From Oligoflexus tunisiensis (GTDB lineage: Bacteria > Bdellovibrionota_B > Oligoflexia > Oligoflexales > Oligoflexaceae), in NCBI RefSeq assembly GCF_001748245.1, contig NZ_BDFO01000001.1, forward strand, positions 421,740 to 485,739: 64,000 nucleotides of DNA, read 5' to 3'. Position numbers and translations under genes: made by a program. The notes beneath the pieces were generated by a model. It saw nothing but the letters and a program-made list of their open reading frames with translations, had not been told where the DNA came from and did not search any database. Within the stretch, counting starts at the first letter, position 1. Every line of letters begins with the position of its first letter. This document shows, in pieces, positions 33,390 to 42,925 of this stretch.

Positions 33390-36300
33390 TTAACTCCGAT
33401 AACTCGGCAGCGAAAGAACTTCATGCCTGGACAGGAAATCCGGACAACGATCCAGAGCCTGAACATAGGCGCTAACAATTTCCATGTTCGTCAGCAGCGA
33501 ACAGCCAAACTTCACAGCCGCCTGGCGGGTCAGGGAACCACGGGTCAGTTCACGCCGCTGACTGCTCTTCGGAATGTTGATCACAAAGTCGACCTTGCCA
33601 TCCTTGATGGCCTGGATCACATCGTTGGGACCTTCACCTGGCCAGTCGAGTGCGGTCACGGGAATGCCATGATCCTGCAGATACTTCGCGGTGCCTTTGG
33701 TTGCAAACAAAGACAGACCGAGGTTCACGAGCACCTGAGCGGCGGGCAGGAAGCGGAGTTTTTCCTTTTCGCTTCCGGAACTCACCAGCACACCTTTTTC
33801 CGGACGATAAACACCGGCCGCTTCCATCGCGAGAAGCAGAGCATGATCGACGTTTTCACCGATACAGCCCACCTCACCGGTCGAGGCCATCTCCACGCCC
33901 AGAATCGGATCTGCTCCACCGAGACGCTTAAAGCTGAACATCGCTGCTTTCACGCCGACGTAAGGCAAATCATCCTCATTGAAGCGGGCGAGGTTGGGCT
34001 TGCCGCCGATCATCACATCGGTCGCCACATCCGCCAGGTTCAGACCCACGGTTTTCGACACAAAGGGGAAGGAACGGGCCGCACGCGCGTTGCATTCGAT
34101 CACCTTGATGTCGCCTTCCTTGGCGAGGAACTGCATGTTGAAGGGACCGTTCAGATTCAGGCCCTGGGCTATGGCCCGGCCTGCTTTCCGCACACGGCGC
34201 ACGGTTTCCACATAGAGTTTCTGCGCCGGCACCACGAGGGTGGCGTCACCGGAATGCACACCGGCATTCTCAATATGCTCGCTGACAATCGCCGTCAGGA
34301 TTTCACCATTCTTCGCCACACCGTCGAGCTCGATTTCACGCGCGCCCTCGATGAACTCGGAAATCACCACCGGATGATCCGGGGATACGTCGCTGGCGTT
34401 GGTCAAGCAGAGCTGCAGCGATTCATCATCATAGGCCACGCTCATCGCCGCCCCGGAGAGGACGTAACTCGGACGAATCAGAACCGGGAAACCCACTTCC
34501 TCGATGAACTTCTGAATGTCCTTTTTATCCTTGGCTGCAATCCACCGCGGCTGGCCAATGCCCAGCTCATCCAGCAAGGCGGAAAAGCGGCTGCGATCCT
34601 CCGCCCGGTCGATGCTGTCATGTTTGTGACCGAGCAACTTCAGGCCGGCGTCCGCCAGGGGTTTGGCCAAACGGTTCGGCAGCTGACCCCCCATCGAACA
34701 CACGACACCCACGGGGCGCTCGACATCGGCGATATCGAGAATGCGTTCGAGGGACAGCTCTTCAAAGTACAGACGATCGGAACTGTTATAGTCGGTGGAA
34801 ACCGTTTCAGGGTTACAGTTCACAATGATGGAACGCCAGCCCGATTCCTGCAGCTTGCGCGAGCAGCTCACGGCACACCAGTCGAATTCCACCGAGGTTC
34901 CGATGCGGTAGGAACCACCACCCAGCACCACCGCCGAGAAAACCTTTTGATCATCCGGCAGCGGGTCTGAGAAGAGGCCGCCGTAGGACATATAAAGGTA
35001 ATTCGAAGGCGAAGGATATTCTCCCGCCGTGGTATCAATCTTTTTAATGACAGGCTTCACACCAAATTCAAGACGGAGTTTGCGCACCATCATCGAAGCC
35101 TTGCGCACTTCCGATGAACCGGAAGGCCGTCCGCCCGCCCGCAGGACTACAGCAGCAATTTGCTCATCGCCAAAGCCCTGCAGTTTCCAGTGACGCCACT
35201 GATCACCGCTCACCTTGTTCAAGGTTTTGAGCATGAACTGGTCGAGGCTGAGGGATTTATCACCCTGCCTGCCGAGTTCACGGATTTCATTCTCATCCTT
35301 GATCATGTGGAAGAGGTTATAGAGGAACCATTTGTCGATCGCCGAAAGATCCGCCACCTTTTCGATCGACCAGCCGCGGCGGAAGGCTTCCACTACTGCA
35401 TAGAGGCGTTTATCCGTGGGCGCGGAAAGCTCTTCGACCAGGTCCTGCTCGGACACTTCCGGCCGCACCATGCTGAGGCCTTCCGGATGTTCGGTCACCA
35501 TCCGCGTGGCTTTTTGAATGGCTTCAGGGAAACTGCGGCCGATGGCCATCACTTCACCCACCGATTTCATGGTCGAGCCGAGGTTGCGGTTCACGCCCTG
35601 GAATTTCAGAAGATCCCAGCGGGGCATTTTGATCGTGACATAATCAAGGGCCGGTTCGAAGAAGGAATAGGTGATACCCGTGACCGGATTCTTCAGTTCC
35701 AAAAGATCGTAACCCAGCACCACCTTGGCCGCGATATAAGCGATCGGATAACCGGAAGCCTTCGAAGCCAGAGCGGATGAACGCGAGAGACGGGCGTTCA
35801 CCTCGATGATATAAAAATCCAGAGATTTCGGGTCGAGAGCATACTGAACATTACACTCACCCACGATGCCGAGCGAGCTCACGATGGTGATCGCGGCATT
35901 GCGCAGGATTTGATACTCGTCATCCGAAAGCGACTGGCTGGGGCACACGACGATCGAGTCACCGGTGTGAATGCCCAGGGGGTCGAAGTTTTCCATGTTA
36001 CAGATGGTAATGGTATTCCCCTGGGAATCGCGCATCACCTCGTACTCAACTTCCTTCCAGCCCTTGAGCGATTTTTCCACGAGCACCTGAGGCGAGGACG
36101 CCAGCGCCGGTTGCACAAGGTTTTTCAGCTGCTCATCGCTACTGGCAAAGCCGGAGCCGAGGCCGCCCAGGGCAAAGGCAGCCCGCACGATCACGGGATA
36201 GCCGATGCTGTTGGCCGCGTCGAGCGCCTGCTCCAACGTTTCGCAGGCGAAACTCGAAGGCACGGGCATATTGATCGAACGCATCTTTTGCGCGAAATCA

Positions 36301-36707
36301 TCACGGTCTTCCGTGAGCCGCAGAACAGCAGCCGGTGTGCCAAGGTTCAGCACGTTATATTTTTTCAAGATGCCGGTCTCGTCGAGCGCCATCAGACAGT
36401 TCAGTGCCGTTTGACCGCCGAAGCCGGCGATGATGGCATCCGGTTTTTCCTTTTGAATGACCTTTTCGACCCACTCCGTTTCCACAGGGTAAAGATAAAC
36501 CTTCACGCCGGGAATCGGGTTGGTTTGCACGGTCGCAATGTTAGGGTTGACGACGATGACTTCGATCTTTTCCTCGATCAAAGCCTTGATCGCCTGGGTT
36601 CCCGAATAGTCGAATTCACCTGCCTGGCCGATGGAAAGACCGCCGGATCCGAGCAGAAGAACCTTGGGAGCACGTCCCAGATCGGCCAGTTGTTTAAGCA
36701 AGGGCAT
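33390..36707 (-). CDS. carB: Carbamoyl-phosphate synthase large subunit
   Basis: 1105 aa, ATG one base after the carA stop. It makes carbamoyl phosphate from bicarbonate, ammonia and two ATP for pyrimidine and arginine synthesis. Two homologous ATP-grasp halves are visible (IIEVNARLSRSSALASKASG; IECNARAARSFPF), with the C-terminal MGS-type allosteric domain at about 965-1100. The first motif reads LGSGGLSIGQAGEFDYSG and then NPNIATVQT, as in eukaryotic CAD and CPS I, rather than the usual bacterial LGAGPIVIGQACEFDYSG. An intrinsic terminator follows. The assignment is secure; the phylogenetic type is of interest. Confidence 0.97.
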   Translation of the reverse strand: MPLLKQLADLGRAPKVLLLGSGGLSIGQAGEFDYSGTQAIKALIEEKIEVIVVNPNIATVQTNPIPGVKVYLYPVETEWVEKVIQKEKPDAIIAGFGGQTALNCLMALDETGILKKYNVLNLGTPAAVLRLTEDRDDFAQKMRSINMPVPSSFACETLEQALDAANSIGYPVIVRAAFALGGLGSGFASSDEQLKNLVQPALASSPQVLVEKSLKGWKEVEYEVMRDSQGNTITICNMENFDPLGIHTGDSIVVCPSQSLSDDEYQILRNAAITIVSSLGIVGECNVQYALDPKSLDFYIIEVNARLSRSSALASKASGYPIAYIAAKVVLGYDLLELKNPVTGITYSFFEPALDYVTIKMPRWDLLKFQGVNRNLGSTMKSVGEVMAIGRSFPEAIQKATRMVTEHPEGLSMVRPEVSEQDLVEELSAPTDKRLYAVVEAFRRGWSIEKVADLSAIDKWFLYNLFHMIKDENEIRELGRQGDKSLSLDQFMLKTLNKVSGDQWRHWKLQGFGDEQIAAVVLRAGGRPSGSSEVRKASMMVRKLRLEFGVKPVIKKIDTTAGEYPSPSNYLYMSYGGLFSDPLPDDQKVFSAVVLGGGSYRIGTSVEFDWCAVSCSRKLQESGWRSIIVNCNPETVSTDYNSSDRLYFEELSLERILDIADVERPVGVVCSMGGQLPNRLAKPLADAGLKLLGHKHDSIDRAEDRSRFSALLDELGIGQPRWIAAKDKKDIQKFIEEVGFPVLIRPSYVLSGAAMSVAYDDESLQLCLTNASDVSPDHPVVISEFIEGAREIELDGVAKNGEILTAIVSEHIENAGVHSGDATLVVPAQKLYVETVRRVRKAGRAIAQGLNLNGPFNMQFLAKEGDIKVIECNARAARSFPFVSKTVGLNLADVATDVMIGGKPNLARFNEDDLPYVGVKAAMFSFKRLGGADPILGVEMASTGEVGCIGENVDHALLLAMEAAGVYRPEKGVLVSSGSEKEKLRFLPAAQVLVNLGLSLFATKGTAKYLQDHGIPVTALDWPGEGPNDVIQAIKDGKVDFVINIPKSSQRRELTRGSLTRQAAVKFGCSLLTNMEIVSAYVQALDRCPDFLSRHEVLSLPSYRS

Positions 36708-36708
36708 A

Positions 36709-37827
36709 TTATTTTTTCACCTCCGCCAGCATTTGTTCAAAGATCCAGGATGTATCACGTGGACCGCCCGAAGCTTCCGGGTGGAACTGCACGGAGCGGA
36801 AAGGCTTGGATTTGTGCCGAATGCCTTCGATCGTCTGATCGTTGACATTGCGGAACCAGGCTTCCCATTCGCCCGGCAGCGACGCATCTTCCACGACGTA
36901 GCCATGGTTCTGGCTCGTGATGTAGCCCCTTCTTGTGCCGCATTCATAAACAGGCTGATTATGACTGCGGTGACCGTAAGGCATGCGTCGTGTGATAGCG
37001 CCAGCCGCCAGCGAGAGGATCTGGTGACCCAGGCAGATGCCAAGGATGGGCCGATCCTCATGCAGAAGTTTTTCCACATGCTGCGTAAGGTCTCCGGTTC
37101 GGGTGGGATCACCCGGGCCGTTGGACAGCAGCCACATATCGCAGTCCACCGTGCTGGGGTCGGTATCCCAAGGCAGGAGTTCCACTTCGCAGCCAAAGTT
37201 GATGAACTGGCGGATGATATTCCATTTCACGCCGCAGTCGATGAGGCCAATCCGTGTGCTGCCCTTGCCGAGCCGCATACGCTCCTTGACCGAAACCTCG
37301 GTCATGATATTGTTCATGCCGGGATCGAAGAAGGCGCTTGGTGATTTGGGAGTGAGCGCGCCCATGTCGCGATAACCTTCAGCATCCTCTGGTTCGATGC
37401 GACCCAAAAGATTGGGCTGCGAACGGATCAGATGCACCAGATGCCTGGTGTCGAGTCCAACGACGCAGGGCACGCCTTGGTTTTTAAGCCATTCATCGAG
37501 GGACTGGAAACTATTCCAATGAAACACTTCCGGACTATCAATGGTCAGAATAACTGCAGCGGCGTTAGCGCGAGCGCTTTCGAAACCGCTGGGAAAAGGC
37601 AGTTGCAGGCCAAGACCTTTGGGAAGATCCGGAATCCCGTAGTTGCCGATCAATGGATAAGTGAAGCAGAGGATTTGCCCAAAATAAGAAGGGTCGGTTA
37701 TCGCTTCCGAATAACCGACCATTCCCGTTGTAAAAACAAGTTCACCACTAGCCCGGAGCGGGGCTCCAATCAGGTCCCCCTGAAAGCTGCTGCCATCGGA
37801 GAGGACGAGTTTGCATTTCTGGCGCAT
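36709..37827 (-). CDS. carA: Carbamoyl-phosphate synthase small (glutaminase) subunit
   Basis: 372 aa, ATG with GAGG 11 bases upstream. It hydrolyses glutamine and channels ammonia to CarB. The N-terminal CPSase_sm domain (GSSFQGDLIGAP, GMVGYSEAITDPSY) leads to a class I amidotransferase domain with nucleophile Cys in LGICLGHQ and His-Glu in QFHPEASGG. It is the first gene of carAB, separated from carB by one base. It is divergent from the thiolase gene across 144 bases, where a CATAGC/GCTATG inverted repeat (37872-37900) might be an operator. Confidence 0.97.
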   Translation of the reverse strand: MRQKCKLVLSDGSSFQGDLIGAPLRASGELVFTTGMVGYSEAITDPSYFGQILCFTYPLIGNYGIPDLPKGLGLQLPFPSGFESARANAAAVILTIDSPEVFHWNSFQSLDEWLKNQGVPCVVGLDTRHLVHLIRSQPNLLGRIEPEDAEGYRDMGALTPKSPSAFFDPGMNNIMTEVSVKERMRLGKGSTRIGLIDCGVKWNIIRQFINFGCEVELLPWDTDPSTVDCDMWLLSNGPGDPTRTGDLTQHVEKLLHEDRPILGICLGHQILSLAAGAITRRMPYGHRSHNQPVYECGTRRGYITSQNHGYVVEDASLPGEWEAWFRNVNDQTIEGIRHKSKPFRSVQFHPEASGGPRDTSWIFEQMLAEVKK

Positions 37828-37971
37828 GGTTTGGTTGACCTCGACACACAGGTTAAAAAATTGCGCTCGAACATAGCCGATTCCCCATGAATTAGCTATG
37901 ATTTAGTCCGCTTTCACGGACGAGTTTCAACAAATGAGATTCGTCCCAGATTTGACGAGGAGTTCACGCTG

Positions 37972-39153
37972 ATGAAACAAAGACAAACTGTCATAGCCTA
38001 CGCCAGCCGCACAGCCATCGGCAAACTGGGAGGCTCGCTTGCCACGACGCCAGCCCCGCGTCTGGGAGCTGCCCTGGTTGCTGATGCCATGAAGAAATTG
38101 AAGTTCACCGGCGCGGAAGTCGATGAAATTATCATGGGAAATGTGCTGACAGCTGGTGTTGGGCAAGCCCCGGCGCGGCAGACCGCGCTCTATGGTGGAC
38201 TCCCACATTCGGTGTGCGCGACCACAGTCGGCCGCGTCTGTGGCAGCGGCATTAAAGCAGTCATGCTGGCTGATCAAGCCATTCGCCTGGGTGATGCCAA
38301 CATTATTTTTGCGGGCGGTCAGGAAAATATGAGCCTCGCGCCGCATCTTTTGATGAATTCGCGGACCGGCTATCGCTACGGTTCCGTCGAAGCCAAGGAT
38401 TCGATGCAGTGGGATGGACTGTGGGATCCCTATAACAACACCGCGATGGGCAACTGTGGTGAAATTTGCGCCAAGGAATATGGTTTCACGCGCGAGATGC
38501 AGGATGCCTTTGCGCTGCAAAGTTACCAAAGGGCCCGCAAGGCGGTGGAATCCGGTGTGTTTGCCGAGGAAATCGTGGCCGTGCAGGTCGCTGACAAAAA
38601 AGGCAGCAAATCGTTTGAACTCGACGAAGAGCCTTTCGCCGCGGATCTGGATCGCATCGACTCTTTGCGTCCGGCTTTTGAAAAGGATGGCACCATCACC
38701 GCAGCCAACGCCTCGTCGATCAATGATGGAGCGGCTCTGCTGGTCCTCACGTCCGAGGAAGCGGCCCAGAAACATGAGCTGACGCCGATCGCCCGCATTG
38801 TATCCCAGGCTTCCTATGCCCAGGATCCGGCGCGATTCACGACCGCTCCCATCGGTTGCATTCGGCGCCTGCTCGACAAAACCGGACTGAAAGCCAAGGA
38901 TATTGATATCTTTGAAATCAATGAAGCCTTCGCCGTGGTGGGGATGGCGGCGATTCGCGACCTGGACCTTGATCCCGCCAGTGTCAATCCTCTGGGCGGT
39001 GCGGTGTCCCTGGGCCATCCCATCGGGGCATCGGGCGCACGAATTCTGGTCACCTTGCTGAACGGACTGAAGCAGCGTGGTGGCAAACGTGGTCTGGCAA
39101 CTCTTTGTATTGGGGGTGGCGAGGCAAGCGGGGTCGTCGTGGAGCTGGTGTAA
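37972..39153 (+). CDS. Acetyl-CoA acetyltransferase (thiolase)
   Basis: 393 aa, ATG with GAGGAG nine bases upstream. Thiolases of this length join or cleave acetyl-CoA/acetoacetyl-CoA for fatty-acid, isoprenoid or polyhydroxyalkanoate metabolism. The catalytic residues are C90 in VCGSGIKAV, His in GHPIGASG and Cys in CIGGGEASG; NEAFAVV is also present. The biosynthetic versus degradative role cannot be told, as no partner genes adjoin. Its stop codon lies in the loop of a perfect hairpin. Confidence 0.95.
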   Translation: MKQRQTVIAYASRTAIGKLGGSLATTPAPRLGAALVADAMKKLKFTGAEVDEIIMGNVLTAGVGQAPARQTALYGGLPHSVCATTVGRVCGSGIKAVMLADQAIRLGDANIIFAGGQENMSLAPHLLMNSRTGYRYGSVEAKDSMQWDGLWDPYNNTAMGNCGEICAKEYGFTREMQDAFALQSYQRARKAVESGVFAEEIVAVQVADKKGSKSFELDEEPFAADLDRIDSLRPAFEKDGTITAANASSINDGAALLVLTSEEAAQKHELTPIARIVSQASYAQDPARFTTAPIGCIRRLLDKTGLKAKDIDIFEINEAFAVVGMAAIRDLDLDPASVNPLGGAVSLGHPIGASGARILVTLLNGLKQRGGKRGLATLCIGGGEASGVVVELV

Positions 39154-39161
39154 CCAGCTCC
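39141..39161. terminator. Perfect hairpin overlapping the thiolase stop codon
   Basis: GGAGCTGGT (39141-39149) and ACCAGCTCC (39153-39161) form nine pairs around GTA; the TAA stop (39151-39153) is within it. No T-run follows. It separates convergent genes. Confidence 0.45.
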
Positions 39162-39178
39162 AGATCAGCGGGATCGGA

Positions 39179-39364
39179 CTATTTCGATCCCGTTTTCCGT
39201 GGTGCGGTGCATTTGTTCTCAAGCCAGGTGGCAACGTCCTGCGCCCGCTTTGCATTTAACTCTTTGATACGATTAACAAAAATCGTACAGCAAGCCTTGC
39301 AGCGCAGATCCGGATTGTCCTTGCCATCATACTTGGGATGCGACAGGCACACGATCTTTTCCAT
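39179..39364 (-). CDS. Small four-cysteine protein of unknown function
   Basis: 61 aa, ATG preceded by AAGGGAA. CLSHPKYDGKDNPDLRCKAC places Cys residues like a zinc ribbon or knuckle (C6, then the C22-C25-C26 cluster, and C52). No signal peptide; the C-terminus is basic. It may be a small metal-binding regulator. Accepted on ribosome-binding site and motif only; it could be spurious. Confidence 0.5.
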   Translation of the reverse strand: MEKIVCLSHPKYDGKDNPDLRCKACCTIFVNRIKELNAKRAQDVATWLENKCTAPRKTGSK

Positions 39365-39448
39365 AACTGATTCCCTTCCATTCGAGCAACAGCAGCAGCA
39401 ATAACAGACAGTTCTTATTTTTGCAGGGAATATGCCATGGGGAAGGAA

Positions 39449-41206
39449 TCAGGAGGCGACGCGATTGGTCTTGAGATTCTGGTCATTTACAAGTTTCGTG
39501 ACGAGCCTCAGCGCATAGCGCTTGTATAGTTTCCTGGCGATCGCTCCGTTTTTATCCATCAGCATTTCAAAGTCGGCGCGTTTGATCCAGCCCACCTGAA
39601 CGGTGCTCTGGGCGACGAATTTCACGCGGGTCGGCTGGTCCATGAGGAGCCAAAGTTCGCCAAAGGTATCCGACTCTTCGAGCTTATCCGCCTCGAATTC
39701 ATTGCCGCTGCCATCGCGTTTCCAGACGCTGATCGTGCCACGGAGCAGAAAATAGATGCCAACGGGCTCATGATCAAATTCCAGAATAACCGCGCCCTTC
39801 GAATATTCACGGGCTTTGCATATATCCTGCAAAAGCTCCTGCTCCGGCGTGCTGAGATCCACTAGAAATTCCGCCTGTAAAAAAGCATCCCAATTGTAGG
39901 CCCGATCCGGACCTGGCTGCACCTGAGGCGGGCGGGGCGGAGGTTCCACCATGGCGGTCTTTTTCAGATAGGCATCGGTCGGCTGGGGAATCGCCGGGTG
40001 ACCGCCGAGAGATTTGACGTCAGCCCGCTCCTCGATATGCACCATGGCATTGGTCGAGGTATCCTGAATTGAAAAGGGATTGGCAGACTTTTGCGGAGCC
40101 TTGGGCCGTGCCGGTTCGGGCGGCTTTGAGGGGCCGCCGGCGGCCGCGGCCTTGCTGCTCGTGATATTGCGTGTTCCACGCTGGGTGGACATGATCTGCA
40201 TTTCCGTGGCTCTGGTCTTGTTCATGGCCCGTTCATAGCAGTAGGCGGCGCGCTCAAAGAGTTCGCCTTTTTCAAAGGACTCCCCGGCCTTGTCAAATTC
40301 GGCCATACGCTCGTACACCATTCCACTGTATTCATAGGCTCCGACGTTGCTGAAGAGAGCGCCGAGCAGCAGGTTTTCATCCCGCGAAAAATCCTTGTAG
40401 GCAATCAGTTCGGGGCCGATGTCGGTGGTGTTGCGCAGATAGGCGGCACTGGCGGAAGCCAGATTGTTGTTGCGGATGAGTTCAACCATCAGCTTCACCA
40501 TCCGCTTGCGGGCGACCAGAATATCGGTCAGACGGGTGTCGACCTTCTCATCGATCAGCTTGCGCATGATAAAGGCCAGTTCCTCTTCCGCGAAATCGAT
40601 CTTGTCGATATCGGGGTGACTGTCCACAAGATGGATGTACTGATCGAGGGCGCGATCAAATTCCTTCACGCGCAAAAAGAGGCGCGCGGCATCGTGATGC
40701 TTGCCGAGTTCCAGGTAGCATTCCGCGGCTTCGAGGATGGCCCCAGCCTCGAGGAAATAGGGGATTGCCGTCGGCAGATCGCCCAGCTCGCGAGCGCATT
40801 TTCCCACTTCGAGAGGCATGTTGGCTTTTTTGTAGCAATCCATCGCCTCCTTCCACATCCCGTAGCGGGCCAGCATGTAGCCGGCACGGTTGGGCCTTTG
40901 GATGCGAATCAGCACATCGGCGGCGTCCTTGATCAGGCCGGCTTTTTCCAGAATGTTGATGGATTCACGGAGCATACCCAGCTGCTCAAGGATTTTTGCA
41001 CAGCCGCGGAAGTTGCCTTCCTGATAAAGTTTTTGGGCATAGCGATAGGCGCGCTTTTCCGCCCGCGAGAGACGCCGGCGATCGGACTTGCGTTTCTTCT
41101 GGTCCCGTCGCGCGCGACCGGCCAGATTCGAATTGATAAGCTGCCAGGCCAGGTACAAAATACCCAGAAGGATGACCAAGGCGGCTATAAGAGTGGTCGC
41201 CCGCAT
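39449..41206 (-). CDS. Membrane-anchored TPR protein with a cyclic-nucleotide-binding domain
   Basis: 585 aa. The ATG at 41206 has GGAGGAA nine bases upstream; a TTG further up lacks a site. One N-terminal membrane helix (about residues 4-24) is followed by a basic stretch, helical TPR-like repeats (about 45-345; GNFRGCAKILEQLG, GDLPTAIPYFLEAG), a Pro-rich linker and a cNMP-binding domain (about 455-570; HEPVGIYFLLRGTISVWKR, ESDTFGELWLLM). In the phosphate-binding cassette FGELWLLMDQPTRVKF, the Glu and Arg positions are kept. It may sense cAMP or cGMP at the membrane, and a class III cyclase is 17 kb away. A sigma-28-like promoter precedes it. Confidence 0.85.
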   Translation of the reverse strand: MRATTLIAALVILLGILYLAWQLINSNLAGRARRDQKKRKSDRRRLSRAEKRAYRYAQKLYQEGNFRGCAKILEQLGMLRESINILEKAGLIKDAADVLIRIQRPNRAGYMLARYGMWKEAMDCYKKANMPLEVGKCARELGDLPTAIPYFLEAGAILEAAECYLELGKHHDAARLFLRVKEFDRALDQYIHLVDSHPDIDKIDFAEEELAFIMRKLIDEKVDTRLTDILVARKRMVKLMVELIRNNNLASASAAYLRNTTDIGPELIAYKDFSRDENLLLGALFSNVGAYEYSGMVYERMAEFDKAGESFEKGELFERAAYCYERAMNKTRATEMQIMSTQRGTRNITSSKAAAAGGPSKPPEPARPKAPQKSANPFSIQDTSTNAMVHIEERADVKSLGGHPAIPQPTDAYLKKTAMVEPPPRPPQVQPGPDRAYNWDAFLQAEFLVDLSTPEQELLQDICKAREYSKGAVILEFDHEPVGIYFLLRGTISVWKRDGSGNEFEADKLEESDTFGELWLLMDQPTRVKFVAQSTVQVGWIKRADFEMLMDKNGAIARKLYKRYALRLVTKLVNDQNLKTNRVAS

Positions 41207-41234
41207 GAATAAAAATTCCTCCGCTCTTTCATCC

Positions 41235-41260
41235 GTATCGGACAAATGCAGAAGAATTTA
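41235..41260 (-). promoter_or_regulatory. Sigma-28-like promoter of the TPR/cNMP-binding gene
   Basis: Minus-strand TAAA (41257-41260), 14 bases, then TCCGATAC (41235-41242), identical in layout to the MCP promoter at 27028. It lies 28 bases before the chosen start. Confidence 0.5.
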
Positions 41261-41288
41261 AGACTATTCGCCAACCGTGGATGAGGGT

Positions 41289-41903
41289 CTAGATCCGATA
41301 GCCGAGCCAGACCTGAGTGTAGGAATCCTTGACAAGACGGCTGATTTCCTCGCCATCTTCGAGGGTTGTCTGAACACCGGGGGAATAGGTCTGGGTGATT
41401 TTCAGCTGCATCCCCGCCCCTAAACGTATGATTGTGCCAAATCCATAGGTCGGGATGGGGAACATGGTCTGCTTGCTGACGATGCGGCTGCCCAGAAATT
41501 CAAGCTCGTTATAATAGTCACGGCGGGCAACCCCTCCGAAAACAAGGGGTGAGATGACGCCATTGAAGGGGATGATGGTCAGGTCCACGGAATTGGTGGT
41601 GCTGACCACATTGTCTTCAAAGGGCAGGTAATCAATGGTCTTCGTTTCGGCTATTTCCGTTTTTTTAAGACCCACCTTGTTATCAAACGAACGGCGATGG
41701 GTCAGGCCCAGGTGAAAATGATCGCCCAGGCCAAGCGAAATATTGGCACTGATGGAGTTGCTGCGATAGCGCTCCAGAGCCGCGTTGGATAATTCCGAGG
41801 AACCCGATAAACTGATGCTAACGGCAGCCTGTGCGTTTGTGCCAGCCAGCAGGGTAAAGAGGGCTGAAGCGAAAAGGCTCGTGAGTTTGGTCAGACCACT
41901 CAT
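41289..41903 (-). CDS. Small outer-membrane beta-barrel candidate
   Basis: 204 aa, ATG with AGGAG six bases upstream. A signal peptide covers residues 1-26 (cut after NAQA). The mature part alternates hydrophobic and polar residues in strands (SISANISLGLGDHFHLGLTH, TYGFGTIIRLGAGMQLKITQ) and ends in QVWLGYRI, the kind of terminal strand recognised by BAM, although the last residue is Ile rather than Phe. No enzymatic motif. It is single, divergent from rppH. Confidence 0.7.
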   Translation of the reverse strand: MSGLTKLTSLFASALFTLLAGTNAQAAVSISLSGSSELSNAALERYRSNSISANISLGLGDHFHLGLTHRRSFDNKVGLKKTEIAETKTIDYLPFEDNVVSTTNSVDLTIIPFNGVISPLVFGGVARRDYYNELEFLGSRIVSKQTMFPIPTYGFGTIIRLGAGMQLKITQTYSPGVQTTLEDGEEISRLVKDSYTQVWLGYRI

Positions 41904-42021
41904 TGTTGTCTCCTGTTTTCCAGGTCACAAATTTCTGATAAGCTCGCCCACGTAATCAGTGTAACACGGACGTCTGAGTTCGTAAGGGTCGCCAAACAAT
42001 TGGCACTCAAGGGGGATAAAG

Positions 42022-42471
42022 ATGGTGAAGCCCTACAGAGACTGTGTGGTGGCAGTGATAAGGAATAAAAAAGGCCAGGTGCTGGCGGGAGAACGCGCCG
42101 ATGCAAAAGGTGCCTGGCAGTTGCCGCAGGGCGGCGTGGATGCGGGCGAATCAGCCGACGAGGCTCTGTTTCGTGAACTGCGGGAGGAGATTGGAACGGA
42201 TCGCCTGCAGGTCCTGCGTAAATTGCCCGAGCTGATCCGTTATGAATTCCCTGCTGACCTCGACACCGGCCCGGCCCGGAAATACTGCGGGCAGCAGCAG
42301 ACCTGGTATCTTTTGGAACTTTTGCCTGATGGCGTTCCGAATCTTGAAATTTCGGATGGTGAGTTTCAGGATATCCAGTGGATGCAGCCCGACGCTCTCG
42401 TCCGTGGCATCGTTCCCTGGAAACAGGAGGCTTATCGTTCCGGTCTGAAGGCGTTGGGTATACTGTCCTAA
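42022..42471 (+). CDS. rppH: RNA pyrophosphohydrolase (Nudix)
   Basis: 149 aa, ATG after a GGGGG stretch. RppH removes pyrophosphate from mRNA 5' ends and so opens them to RNase E-type decay; related enzymes cut Ap4A. The N-terminal YRDCVVAVIRN is typical. The Nudix box Gx5Ex7REUxEExGU is complete (G37, E43, R51-E52, E55-E56, G58) within PQGGVDAGESADEALFRELR. It leads a plus-strand run with two short-spaced genes behind it (16 bases to the next). Confidence 0.93.
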   Translation: MVKPYRDCVVAVIRNKKGQVLAGERADAKGAWQLPQGGVDAGESADEALFRELREEIGTDRLQVLRKLPELIRYEFPADLDTGPARKYCGQQQTWYLLELLPDGVPNLEISDGEFQDIQWMQPDALVRGIVPWKQEAYRSGLKALGILS

Positions 42472-42487
42472 ATCAGGAGCCTCAAAC

Positions 42488-42925
42488 ATGTCGCGTCTCT
42501 CCATTTTGAATATGGCCCTTGGCTTTCTCGTGCTGTTTTTTGCGGCCTGCGCGGGGGCCTTTGTCTCGTTTGATATGACGCAGGCCTTTCTGCATGACAT
42601 CAAACAGCTCGGCACCTGGGAGATGACGCTCCTGCAGAGCTCGCATGGCCATAGCAATCTCTTTGGGGTTTTGCATATCGTTTTGGGTTTGACGCTGCCG
42701 TATTCCCCTTTGCCTCTGCGCTGGAAACAGGTGCAAACGATCTGCATGTTCGGGGGTGTGCTGGCCATGGGTCCTGGGATGATCATGCGGGCGCTGGCCG
42801 GCCCGAGTGAATCCTTTGATGCCCTTGGTCTCAGCATTGGTGTGGGGCTGTCGATGGCTTTGGCCTGCATCGGCACGCATACCGCGGCGCTGTTTTATAA
42901 GTACATGCGACGGCAGGGCCTGTGA
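42488..42925 (+). CDS. Four-helix membrane protein of unknown function
   Basis: 145 aa, ATG with AGGAG eight bases upstream. Four hydrophobic segments (about residues 8-28, 55-73, 84-102 and 113-133) with small loops. A His-rich turn (QSSHGHSNLFGVLHIVLG) could bind a metal or heme. No family recalled with confidence. Its stop overlaps the next start (TGATG), so the genes are coupled to each other and probably to rppH. Confidence 0.75.
   Translation: MSRLSILNMALGFLVLFFAACAGAFVSFDMTQAFLHDIKQLGTWEMTLLQSSHGHSNLFGVLHIVLGLTLPYSPLPLRWKQVQTICMFGGVLAMGPGMIMRALAGPSESFDALGLSIGVGLSMALACIGTHTAALFYKYMRRQGL

Noticed and set aside
33252-34970. Plus-strand open frame of 572 codons
   Set aside because: Lies wholly opposite carB and reads like a mirror of its codon pattern; no ribosome-binding site or domain.
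37927-39255. Minus-strand open frame of 442 codons
   Set aside because: Opposite the thiolase, which has all catalytic residues; the frame has no recognisable motif.
41207-41245. Earlier TTG start for the TPR/cNMP-binding protein
   Set aside because: The ATG at 41206 has a strong GGAGGAA site at good spacing, and the earlier start would overlap the sigma-28-like promoter.
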